From Lysobacter antibioticus (GTDB taxonomy: Bacteria > Pseudomonadota > Gammaproteobacteria > Xanthomonadales > Xanthomonadaceae): a DNA stretch of 64,000 nucleotides. Shown piece after piece: positions 25,862 through 32,549 of this stretch. The stretch lies in assembly GCF_001442535.1 (NCBI RefSeq), contig NZ_CP013141.1, positions 939,907 through 1,003,906 of the forward strand, given 5' to 3'. Position 1 is the stretch's first letter. Each line of letters opens with the position of its first letter. The translations under genes were made by a program, and so were the position numbers. Below the pieces are notes generated by a model, which was not told where the DNA came from, did no database searches, and was given only the letters and a program-made list of their open reading frames with translations.

Positions 25862-26014
25862 CAGCTTGTTGCCGCCTTGTCGTTGTAGGAACAGCGTAAG
25901 CCGCGACCGCGGGACTACCTATTCGCGCCGCGACGACAAGTTGAAACCACCCCGCAAGAACGAAGAGCGCGACAGCCCCGCTGCCGCGCCCTTCGTTTCC
26001 ATCGCACGCAATGA

Positions 26015-26671
26015 TCAGTAAGCGACGGTGAAGCGCTTGCGCGAATGCGCCGGCTGCTCCAGTTCGTCGATCAAGGCGACCGCATAGTCCTGCACCGAGA
26101 TGTTGCTCTCGCCCTTGTCGTCGACCAGCAATTGATCGCCGCCGACGCGGTAACGACCGCTGCGTTCGCCCGGCACCAAATGCGCGGCCGGCGACAGGAA
26201 ACTCCAGTCCAGGCTGCTTTCTTCGCGCAGCGTGGCGAGCACCGTGCGCATGGCTTCGGCGCCGTCGCGGTACTCGGCCGGAAAGCCGGGCTGGTCGAGC
26301 ACCTGCTGGCCCGGCGCGATCTCCAGGCTGCCGGCGCCGCCGACCACGAGCAGACGCGGCACGCCGGCCTGCTTCAGGCCTTCGACGATCCGGGTATAGC
26401 CGGCGACGGTGTCGCGGCCGACGTTCGGGTTCTTCCAGCCGCCGGCGTTGTACGAGGCGATCACCGCATCGTGGCCGCGGGCCAGCGCGGCAACGGTCGC
26501 GGAAGCCGCCGCTTCACCGTCGATGCTGGCCGGCTTGGCGGTCAGGCCGTCGTGCGCCTGCAGCGACGAGGTGTCGCGGGCGACCGCGGTGACGCGGTGG
26601 CCGCGCTGCAGGGCTTCTTGGAGCAGGGCGCGGCCGACGTAGCCGGTGGCGCCGATCAGGACGATGTTCAT
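26015..26671 (-). CDS. NAD(P)-binding oxidoreductase (NmrA/YwnB-like atypical SDR)
   Basis: A 218-residue Rossmann protein. The dinucleotide-binding glycine motif is IGATGYVGRAL at the N-terminus, followed by RGHRVTAVARDTS for cofactor discrimination. The middle HDAVIASYNAGGW and the region PRLLVVGGAGSLEIAPGQ are typical of small atypical SDRs such as YwnB and NmrA-like proteins. It lacks the YxxxK pair and may be a redox sensor or a reductase. It is divergent from the lysR gene at 26755 with 83 bp between, which is the usual arrangement of regulator and target. Confidence 0.87.
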   Translation of the reverse strand: MNIVLIGATGYVGRALLQEALQRGHRVTAVARDTSSLQAHDGLTAKPASIDGEAAASATVAALARGHDAVIASYNAGGWKNPNVGRDTVAGYTRIVEGLKQAGVPRLLVVGGAGSLEIAPGQQVLDQPGFPAEYRDGAEAMRTVLATLREESSLDWSFLSPAAHLVPGERSGRYRVGGDQLLVDDKGESNISVQDYAVALIDELEQPAHSRKRFTVAY

Positions 26672-26704
26672 GGGGGACTCCCGTAGTGGATTGGACGGGA
26701 TATA

Positions 26705-26722
26705 GTCTGCTGACTTACAGAC
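26705..26722. promoter_or_regulatory. Dyad in the lysR/NAD(P)-oxidoreductase divergent promoter
   Basis: The inverted repeat GTCTG-N8-CAGAC lies 32 bp before the lysR ATG and 33 bp before the oxidoreductase ATG. Position and symmetry fit a LysR operator controlling both directions. This is inferred from position only. Confidence 0.5.
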
Positions 26723-26754
26723 CCCGCGATAATCCAGCCCAGGACGCTATCACC

Positions 26755-27663
26755 ATGAAGCTAGACTTCACGATAGACCGACTCAGACGCATGGCCTTGT
26801 TCGCCCGGGTGGTCGAGCTGGGCTCGATGAGCGCGGCCGCCCGCGAACTCGACATGACCCCGTCGGCGGTCAGCCAGCAGTTGCGCCAGCTCGAGACCGA
26901 GACCGGCGTGGTTCTGCTGCACCGTTCGACCCGCAAGCTGACCACGACCGAGATCGGCCAGGCCTATTACGAGGACTGCGCGGCGATGCTGCACGCCGCG
27001 CGCAGCGCCGACGGCCGCCTCGGCGACCTGCGCGACGAACCGCGCGGCGAGTTGCGCATCGCCGCGCCGATCGGCTTCGCCGCGCATCTGGCGCCGGCGC
27101 TGGCGCCATTGATGCGCGCTTATCCCGAACTGTCGCTGCGGATCTTCGCCGACGACCGCCAGATCGACCTGATCGCCGAACGCATCGACCTGGCGATCCG
27201 GGTCGGCCGGCTCGCCGACTCCAACCTGATCGCGCGGCGCATGGCCGAGTGGCGGCATCTGCTGCTGGCCTCGCCGGCGTATGCGCAGACCCACGGCCTG
27301 CCGCGCACGCCGGAGGAACTCGCCGGCCACTCGATGCTGATCCTCAGCGTGATGAACCAGCCCGAGTACGTGGAGATGCATCGCGACGGCGAACCCTCGC
27401 GGCGGGTGCGGATCGGCGGGCGCATCGTCGGCAACAACGCCGAGACCCTCAAGCAGATGATGCTGCAAGGGCTCGGCATCGTCCGCCTGCCCGAGCCGGA
27501 TGCGGCGCCGGTGCTGGCCGATGGCCGCGCCGTGCATGTACTGCCGGAATGGACGATGGCACCGCTCGGCGTCTACGCGGTGACAGCGCAGCGCGATTCG
27601 CAGCCGGCCAAGGTGCGCATGGCGATCGCGGCCTTGCAGGACTATCTGGGGTCGCAGCAGTAG
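26755..27663 (+). CDS. LysR family transcriptional regulator
   Basis: A 302-residue DNA-binding regulator. The N-terminal winged HTH reads FARVVELGSMSAAARELDMT then PSAVSQQLRQLE. The effector domain begins with GELRIAAPIGFAAHLAPALA and contains RIDLAIRVGRLADSNLIARR. The start at 26755 (accATGaag) fits the HTH; 23 further upstream codons lack similarity. It is divergent from the NAD(P)-oxidoreductase gene and probably controls it, as quinone- or redox-responsive LysR proteins often do. It converges on the cyclase gene across a 24-bp perfect palindrome. Confidence 0.92.
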   Translation: MKLDFTIDRLRRMALFARVVELGSMSAAARELDMTPSAVSQQLRQLETETGVVLLHRSTRKLTTTEIGQAYYEDCAAMLHAARSADGRLGDLRDEPRGELRIAAPIGFAAHLAPALAPLMRAYPELSLRIFADDRQIDLIAERIDLAIRVGRLADSNLIARRMAEWRHLLLASPAYAQTHGLPRTPEELAGHSMLILSVMNQPEYVEMHRDGEPSRRVRIGGRIVGNNAETLKQMMLQGLGIVRLPEPDAAPVLADGRAVHVLPEWTMAPLGVYAVTAQRDSQPAKVRMAIAALQDYLGSQQ

Positions 27664-27694
27664 CGGCTGCGTGCTCTCATCCATCCTGCGGGCA

Positions 27695-27718
27695 CCTTCT
27701 CCCGCATGCGGGAGAAGG
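27695..27718. repeat. Perfect 24-bp palindrome (family C) between convergent genes
   Basis: CCTTCTCCCGC-AT-GCGGGAGAAGG lies between the lysR stop (27663) and the cyclase stop (27739). A related CCCTCTCCC/GGGAGAGGG copy lies at 51933-51956. It probably forms a hairpin at the ends of both transcripts. Confidence 0.75.
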
Positions 27719-27738
27719 AGAGCGAACGCCCGGGTACC

Positions 27739-28650
27739 TTAGCCGACGATCTTCGCCAAGGCCCGCACCGGGAACGTGCCCATGCCCTTCACCTTCGGCG
27801 GCACCGCGCTGAAGCTGAAGCCTTCGTCGGGCAGCGCGGCGAGGTTGCGCAGGTGCTCGACGATCAGGATGCCGGCGCCGAGCAGGGTCGAGTGCACCGG
27901 ACGCGTCTTGCCGCGGGTGTCGTCGCGGCTCGTATCGTCGATGTTCATCGAATCGATGCCGACCAGCTTCACCCCGCAATCGCGCAGCCACACCGCCGCG
28001 TCTTCGGTCAGGAAAGGATGGCCATCGGCATAGGCCGGCGTGGCGAAGTGCCTGTCCCAACCGGTGTGCACCAACACCGCGCGGCCGCGCAGCTCCAGGT
28101 CGCGGAAATAGGCGACGTCGATGCTCTTCACCGACGGGGCGATACGCACCACGATCGCGTCGAGGTCGGCGCAGTCTTCCGCACGGATCTGCGACAGGTC
28201 GGCGCCGTCCTCGTAACGGTGCGAGGGGCAGTCGATGTAGGTGCCGGTGTTGGCGACCATGTCGATGCGGCCGATATGGAACTGCGTGCCCTCGGCGTAG
28301 ATCTCGCGCGAATATTCGCGGCTGAGGTAATCGCAGATGTGCGCGGCCGGCATGCCCGGATAAGTGACCAGGCCGTCCTCGATGGTGTGGCTGAGGTCGA
28401 CATAACGCGTCGCGCCGTGCTCCAGGCCGCCGGCCTTGCGCTTGTGCGCTTCGACCAGGATCTGCTTGTTGAGGATACGCGCCGGCCCGACCATCAGCAG
28501 GCGCAAGTCGCGCACGATGTAGTCGACCAGTTCGGCATCGCCGATGTCGTCGCCGTCGATGTCGAGGCGAAACCCCTGGCCCTGCAGGCCGCCACCGTTG
28601 CTGAACTCGATTTCGAAATCGAACTGGACGCGATACTGGATGGAATTCAA
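27739..28650 (-). CDS. Cyclase family protein with N-terminal extension, TTG start
   Basis: A 303-residue protein. The start is a TTG at 28650 with GGAG nine bases upstream (ggagattcgcTTG); the upstream ATG frame has no homology or good site. Residues 1-75 are a conserved-looking extension (SIQYRVQFDFEIEFSNGGGL, then LDIDGDDIGD). The Kyn-formamidase-like cyclase core starts at about residue 84 with YVDLSHTIEDGLVTYPGMP. The metal-binding motif HxGTHxDxPxH appears as NTGTYIDCPSHRYEDG, so one His is replaced by Tyr, as in part of the family. It is a probable metal-dependent hydrolase; the substrate is unknown. It lies 262 bp downstream of the DMT transporter gene on the same strand. Confidence 0.85.
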   Translation of the reverse strand: MNSIQYRVQFDFEIEFSNGGGLQGQGFRLDIDGDDIGDAELVDYIVRDLRLLMVGPARILNKQILVEAHKRKAGGLEHGATRYVDLSHTIEDGLVTYPGMPAAHICDYLSREYSREIYAEGTQFHIGRIDMVANTGTYIDCPSHRYEDGADLSQIRAEDCADLDAIVVRIAPSVKSIDVAYFRDLELRGRAVLVHTGWDRHFATPAYADGHPFLTEDAAVWLRDCGVKLVGIDSMNIDDTSRDDTRGKTRPVHSTLLGAGILIVEHLRNLAALPDEGFSFSAVPPKVKGMGTFPVRALAKIVG

Positions 28651-28912
28651 GCGAATCTCCGCGAAGGGTTGAGGCGATGGGGATTGTGCGGTTGCGAGTA
28701 TCTCGCCGATCGGTATCGGCGCACGCTTGAGAGCAGCAGGCCGGCGCACTGTTCTTGCGCGTCCTCCGCGTAGGCGGAGATGACGGTTTGGGGTTCCGGA
28801 AGGAGCCGGCACCTGCAACTGCGCAGGGTGACGCGTGAAGCGAGGCCTGGAGTCTTGCCGAATCGATGCCCCGAGACAGCCGACGCAGCCGGCGGCACGG
28901 GCACCGCGCCGC

Positions 28913-29845
28913 TTACTTAGCCGCCCTTTGACTCAACGCGACGCTGCCGAGGATCAACAGCGCGGCGATCAGCATCGTGCCGGTCAACGGCTCGCCGAGC
29001 AGCATCCAGCCCCAGGCCACGCCGAACAGCGGCACCAGGTAGGTCACCGCGACCGCGCGGCCGGCGCCGATGCGCTGGATCAGACGGTAGTACATGACGA
29101 AGGCGATGCCGGTGCAGAGCACGCCGAGCAAGGCCGCCGACAGCCAGGACTTGGCCGGGATCGCATGAGTCGGCCACTGCGCGATCGCGAACGGCAGGGT
29201 CAACAGCGCCGAAGTGCCGAGGGTCGCGGCGGCGACCGCGGCGGCCGGCAGGCCGGTGAGTTGGCGGCGCACCAGGTTGGCGCCGATGCCGTACAGGAAG
29301 GCGGCGGTACAACCGGCCGCGACCGCCCAGCCGATGCTCGCACCGGCGGTCTTGCCGCTGGCCAGCACCACCACGCCGGCGAAACCGGCGAACAAGGCAA
29401 CCGCGCGTTGCATGCCGATCTTCTCGCCGAAGAACAGGAACCCGACCAGCGCGGTGAACAACACCGCCATCGAATTGGTGATCGCGCCGATGCCGGCCGG
29501 CGCGCGTTGCGCCGCCCAGGCGAACAGCACGAACGGCACCGCCGAATTGATCACGCCGATCAAGGCGAGCTTGGCCCAGATCGCGCCCTTGAACGATTCG
29601 CGCGCCTTCCACAGGAACGGCAACAGGATCAACGCGCCGAGGCCGAGCCGCATTTCCACCAGCGGCAGCGCGCCGAAGTCCTTGGCCGCCACGCGCATGA
29701 ACAGGAACGACGAACCCCAGATCGCGCCGAGCACGGTCAGCTCGAGCGGCGTGCGCCAGGCGGCGCGCTCGGAGTCGGCGGCGACGACGGCCGGAGATGC
29801 GGGGCAGTTGCAAGCCACGTTGGCGGCGAGTTCGGGGGAACGCAT
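28913..29845 (-). CDS. DMT superfamily (EamA/RhaT-type) transporter
   Basis: A 310-residue inner-membrane protein with ten TM segments in two EamA repeats. Repeat one begins ELTVLGAIWGSSFLFMRVAA and continues MRLGLGALILLPFLWKARES. Repeat two covers AGASIGWAVAAGCTAAFLYG to the end, with a late GEPLTGTMLIAALLILGSVA. About 35 hydrophilic residues precede TM1. EamA members export metabolites such as amino acids. The substrate is unknown. It is followed on the same strand by the cyclase gene after 262 bp. Confidence 0.87.
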   Translation of the reverse strand: MRSPELAANVACNCPASPAVVAADSERAAWRTPLELTVLGAIWGSSFLFMRVAAKDFGALPLVEMRLGLGALILLPFLWKARESFKGAIWAKLALIGVINSAVPFVLFAWAAQRAPAGIGAITNSMAVLFTALVGFLFFGEKIGMQRAVALFAGFAGVVVLASGKTAGASIGWAVAAGCTAAFLYGIGANLVRRQLTGLPAAAVAAATLGTSALLTLPFAIAQWPTHAIPAKSWLSAALLGVLCTGIAFVMYYRLIQRIGAGRAVAVTYLVPLFGVAWGWMLLGEPLTGTMLIAALLILGSVALSQRAAK

Positions 29846-30116
29846 GCGCTAAGTCCTCGAAAACGGCGGCCGCGCGATGCGGGCGCCTGCGGGGGAACAC
29901 GGCCGCACCCGGCCTCGCGGCGGCGCGGTGGGCGCAGCGGCGACGGACGCCGTTGCGCGATACGCAGAACCAAGGCCCGCCATGGCCAAGCGCCATCGAG
30001 CGCAGGGCCCGATCGCAGTATCGGTACGCGGCCCGGCTGCGGATATCCGGATCCAATCAAGAACGGATCCGATCAATAGCGGATCGAGTGTTGCGCCGGC
30101 TCCGCCGGCAGCTCGC

Positions 30117-30413
30117 TCAGACGTCCAGAATCGCCAGCGTGCCGCGGCTGCCCGGCGCGACCGCGTGGGCCACGCCCGCGGGCACCACATAGAGCTGCCC
30201 GGCCCCGACTTCGACGATCGCACCGCCGATGCTCAGACGCATCGCGCCGTCCAGCACCAGCAGGCCCTCGACGAAATCGTGCGTCTCTTCCTCGTAAGCG
30301 CCGGCGTCCATGCGCACCAGCTTGAAGTTGGCGCTGCCGAAACGTCCGACCACGGTCGAGCGCCAGGCGGCGGGCAGTTCGGCGGAGGTCGCAAGCAGGT
30401 CGATGAGGCTCAT
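30117..30413 (-). CDS. Cupin-domain protein
   Basis: A 98-residue single-domain cupin. The metal-site motifs are visible: the first, AYEEETHDFVEGLLVLDG, keeps the E and H but not the full HxH, and the second is LYVVPAGVAHAV. It lacks the first His of the usual GX5HXHX3-4E, so metal binding may be altered. Small stand-alone cupins often bind ligands or act as simple isomerases. It is divergent from the lysR gene at 30551 and is likely to be regulated by it. Confidence 0.8.
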   Translation of the reverse strand: MSLIDLLATSAELPAAWRSTVVGRFGSANFKLVRMDAGAYEEETHDFVEGLLVLDGAMRLSIGGAIVEVGAGQLYVVPAGVAHAVAPGSRGTLAILDV

Positions 30414-30480
30414 ACGCAGGTACTGGGGGGTGGGTCGCGGCGGGTCGTGACAACAATCTGGCTCTTCCCTGACGCCTATT

Positions 30481-30500
30481 TTGACTGGCCCGCCAGCCAA
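30481..30500. promoter_or_regulatory. Near-perfect palindrome in the cupin/lysR divergent promoter
   Basis: TTGaCTGGCccGCCAGcCAA is 20 bp long with nine of ten positions paired. It lies 51 bp before the lysR ATG and about 68 bp before the cupin ATG. It is the best candidate binding site for the LysR protein. Inferred from symmetry and position. Confidence 0.6.
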
Positions 30501-30550
30501 GACAAGCGCATACTTTGGCGCTCAGGCACAAATAAGATTTGAGGCTGATC

Positions 30551-31435
30551 ATGGCATTGCGGGCAGATTGGTTACCGGCCCTGGCGGCCTTCGAAGCGGC
30601 CGCGCGGCATCAGAATTTCGCCCACGCCGCCGAAGAGCTGCATCTGACCGCCAGCGCGGTCAGCCATCACGTGCGCAAGCTCGAAAGCCGGCTCGGCGTG
30701 AGCCTGTTCCAGCGCCACGCGCGCGGCGTCGCACTGACCCCGCAAGGGCGCCAACTCGCCGATTCCGCCGGCACCGCCCTGGCCGACATGGACGGCGTGT
30801 TGCGCAGCCTGCGGGTCAGCCGCCAGGAGACCGACCGGGTGCGCATCACCACCCTGCACTCGCTGGCCTACACCTGGCTGCTGCCGCGGCTGAGCGAGTT
30901 CACCAACACGAACCCGAAAATCCTGCTCAGCCTCGATACCGAGATCGCGCTGGCGCGATTCGACGAAGGCGGCCCCGACCTCGGCATCCGCCACGGCGGC
31001 GGCCACTGGCCTGGGCTGACCTCGCATCATCTGATGGACGACGCCTTGTTCCCGGTCGCTTCGCCGACCATGCCCGGCATCGAGCGGATCACCGAGCCGG
31101 CGCAGATCGCCGACCTGCCGTTGATCGCCGACCACGCCCGCCAGGGCTGGCACGACTGGTTCCGCGCCGCCGACGTGCACGGCCGCAAGCTCGAAGAGCG
31201 CTACACCTTCAGCGACACCACCGACGCCATGATGGCCGCCGCCCACGGCATCGGCGTGGCCCTGGCGCGCGAACAGATCGCCGTGCCCTATCTGCGCTCG
31301 GGCCAACTGGTGCGCCTGCCCGGCCCGTCGATGCCGGCGCGCTGGGGCTATTACGCGATCTACCCCGCCCACCGCCGCCTGCGCCCGGCGGCGCAGAGCT
31401 TTCTCGATTGGTTGTTGGCGGTGAAGAAGGATTGA
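30551..31435 (+). CDS. LysR family regulator (GcvA-type)
   Basis: A 294-residue regulator. Its start WLPALAAFEAAARHQNFAHA, followed by AEELHLTASAVSHHVRKLES and LGVSLFQRHARGVALTPQG, is the GcvA-type HTH. The effector domain opens VRITTLHSLAYTWLLPRLSE and contains DLGIRHGGGHWPGL. GcvA-like regulators control amino-acid and antibiotic-resistance genes. Here the probable target is the divergent cupin gene. The start at 30551 fits the HTH. Confidence 0.92.
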   Translation: MALRADWLPALAAFEAAARHQNFAHAAEELHLTASAVSHHVRKLESRLGVSLFQRHARGVALTPQGRQLADSAGTALADMDGVLRSLRVSRQETDRVRITTLHSLAYTWLLPRLSEFTNTNPKILLSLDTEIALARFDEGGPDLGIRHGGGHWPGLTSHHLMDDALFPVASPTMPGIERITEPAQIADLPLIADHARQGWHDWFRAADVHGRKLEERYTFSDTTDAMMAAAHGIGVALAREQIAVPYLRSGQLVRLPGPSMPARWGYYAIYPAHRRLRPAAQSFLDWLLAVKKD

Positions 31436-31471
31436 TTGAGCGACCGGCCGCGTCGCAGCCGCGCGTCCTTT

Positions 31472-32081
31472 GTAGGAGCGACGTGAGTCGCGACCGCGAA
31501 TCGATGCGCTGCGAAGGCACGATGCGCCGATAACGTTGCCGCCTCGACCGATCACACGCAGGGATTGGTTCTCGACCCGTCCCTGTCGCGACTCGCGTCG
31601 CTCCTACCCCTTGCTGCGCGGCTCCTGGGTAGGAGCGGCGCGAGCCGCGACCGCGATAACGATGGGCTGGGGAAGCACGATGCGCCGATAAGGTTGCCGC
31701 CTCGACCGATCACACGCAGGGATTGGTTCTCGACCCGTCCCTGTCGCGACTCGCGTCGCTCCTACCCCTTGCTGCGCGGCTCCTGGGTAGGAGCGGCGCG
31801 AGCCGCGACCGCGATAACGATGGGCTGGGGAAGCACGATGCGCCGATAACGTTGCCGCCTCGACCGATCACGCAGGGATCGGTTCTCGACCCGTCCCCTG
31901 TCGCGACTCGCGTCGCTCCTACCCCCTTGCTGCGCGGCTCCTGGGTAGGAGCGGCGCGAGCCGCGACCGCGTAAGGTGAGCGCTGCGAAAGCGCGCAGGG
32001 CCGAGGGGCTTGCCGCTTCGATCGATTACATCGGGCTTGGTGTCCTACCCGTTCCGTAGTCGCGACTCACGTCGCTCCTAC
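31472..32081. repeat. Dense array of family A repeats with a 158-bp tandem triplication
   Basis: Three tandem units of 158 bp lie at 31521-31678, 31679-31836 and 31837-about 31972. Each carries an inverted pair of family A arms (31585-31607 with 31629-31652 in unit 1; 31900-31922 with 31945-31968 in unit 3). Solo arms at 31472-31494 and 32059-32081 are perfect inverted copies of each other (23 bp, acgtgag variant) and bracket the array. Units 1 and 2 are almost identical, so the duplication is recent. No coding sequence is credible here. Confidence 0.9.
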
Positions 32082-32098
32082 AGGAGGAGGGTTTGCGC

Positions 32099-32518
32099 TC
32101 AATCTTGCGCGGCGGGCTTGCGACGGGGCGCTTTCTTCGCCGCAGCCTTCTTCGCTACCGCCTTCTTGGCCTTCGCCTTTTTCGGCGGCGCGGCGTTGGC
32201 TTTGCGCAGGGCGGCCTGGTAGGCCAGGGTCAACCAAGGTTTCATGTCCTGCGGCGAATCCATCGCCGACTCCGGCACCGACCAGAAACTCAGCTCGATG
32301 GGTTTGCGCTGGCGCGTGTAGACGAAGGGCTCGCAGCCGGCCGCGCGGAAGCGCGGCGCGGTCTGCGCGTCGACCTTGAGGTAGACCGCTTCATCGGCGA
32401 TCAAGGCGATCATCAGGCCGTCGTGATAAATGCCATGGCCGCCGAACATGCTGCGCGCCGACAAGGCGCCGAAGCCGGACGCCAGGTCGCGCAGATGGGC
32501 GATGAAGGCCTCGCTCAC
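32099..32518 (-). CDS. TfoX/Sxy N-terminal domain protein with Lys/Ala-rich tail
   Basis: A 139-residue protein. Residues 1-105 form the TfoX N-terminal domain (LASGFGALSARSMFGGHGIY, then DGLMIALIADEAVYLKVD and RQRKPIELSFWSVPESAMD). TfoX/Sxy controls competence in gammaproteobacteria, but many single-domain homologues have other or unknown roles. Residues 113-136 are almost only Lys, Ala, Pro and Arg (KKAKAKKAVAKKAAAKKAP), resembling histone H1 tails and able to bind nucleic acid. It lies 31 bp downstream of the TonB receptor on the same strand. Confidence 0.88.
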   Translation of the reverse strand: MSEAFIAHLRDLASGFGALSARSMFGGHGIYHDGLMIALIADEAVYLKVDAQTAPRFRAAGCEPFVYTRQRKPIELSFWSVPESAMDSPQDMKPWLTLAYQAALRKANAAPPKKAKAKKAVAKKAAAKKAPRRKPAAQD

Positions 32519-32549
32519 GCGAACGCCTTCATCGCCACCTTCGCCTCGA

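Noticed and set aside
31565..31974. Repeated short + strand open frames of about 83-94 codons
   Set aside because: They are the translation of the 158-bp repeat units and have no ribosome binding site or homology.
31472..32081. Possible CRISPR array
   Set aside because: Units are 158 bp with long palindromes and no unique spacers of constant length, and no cas gene is nearby.
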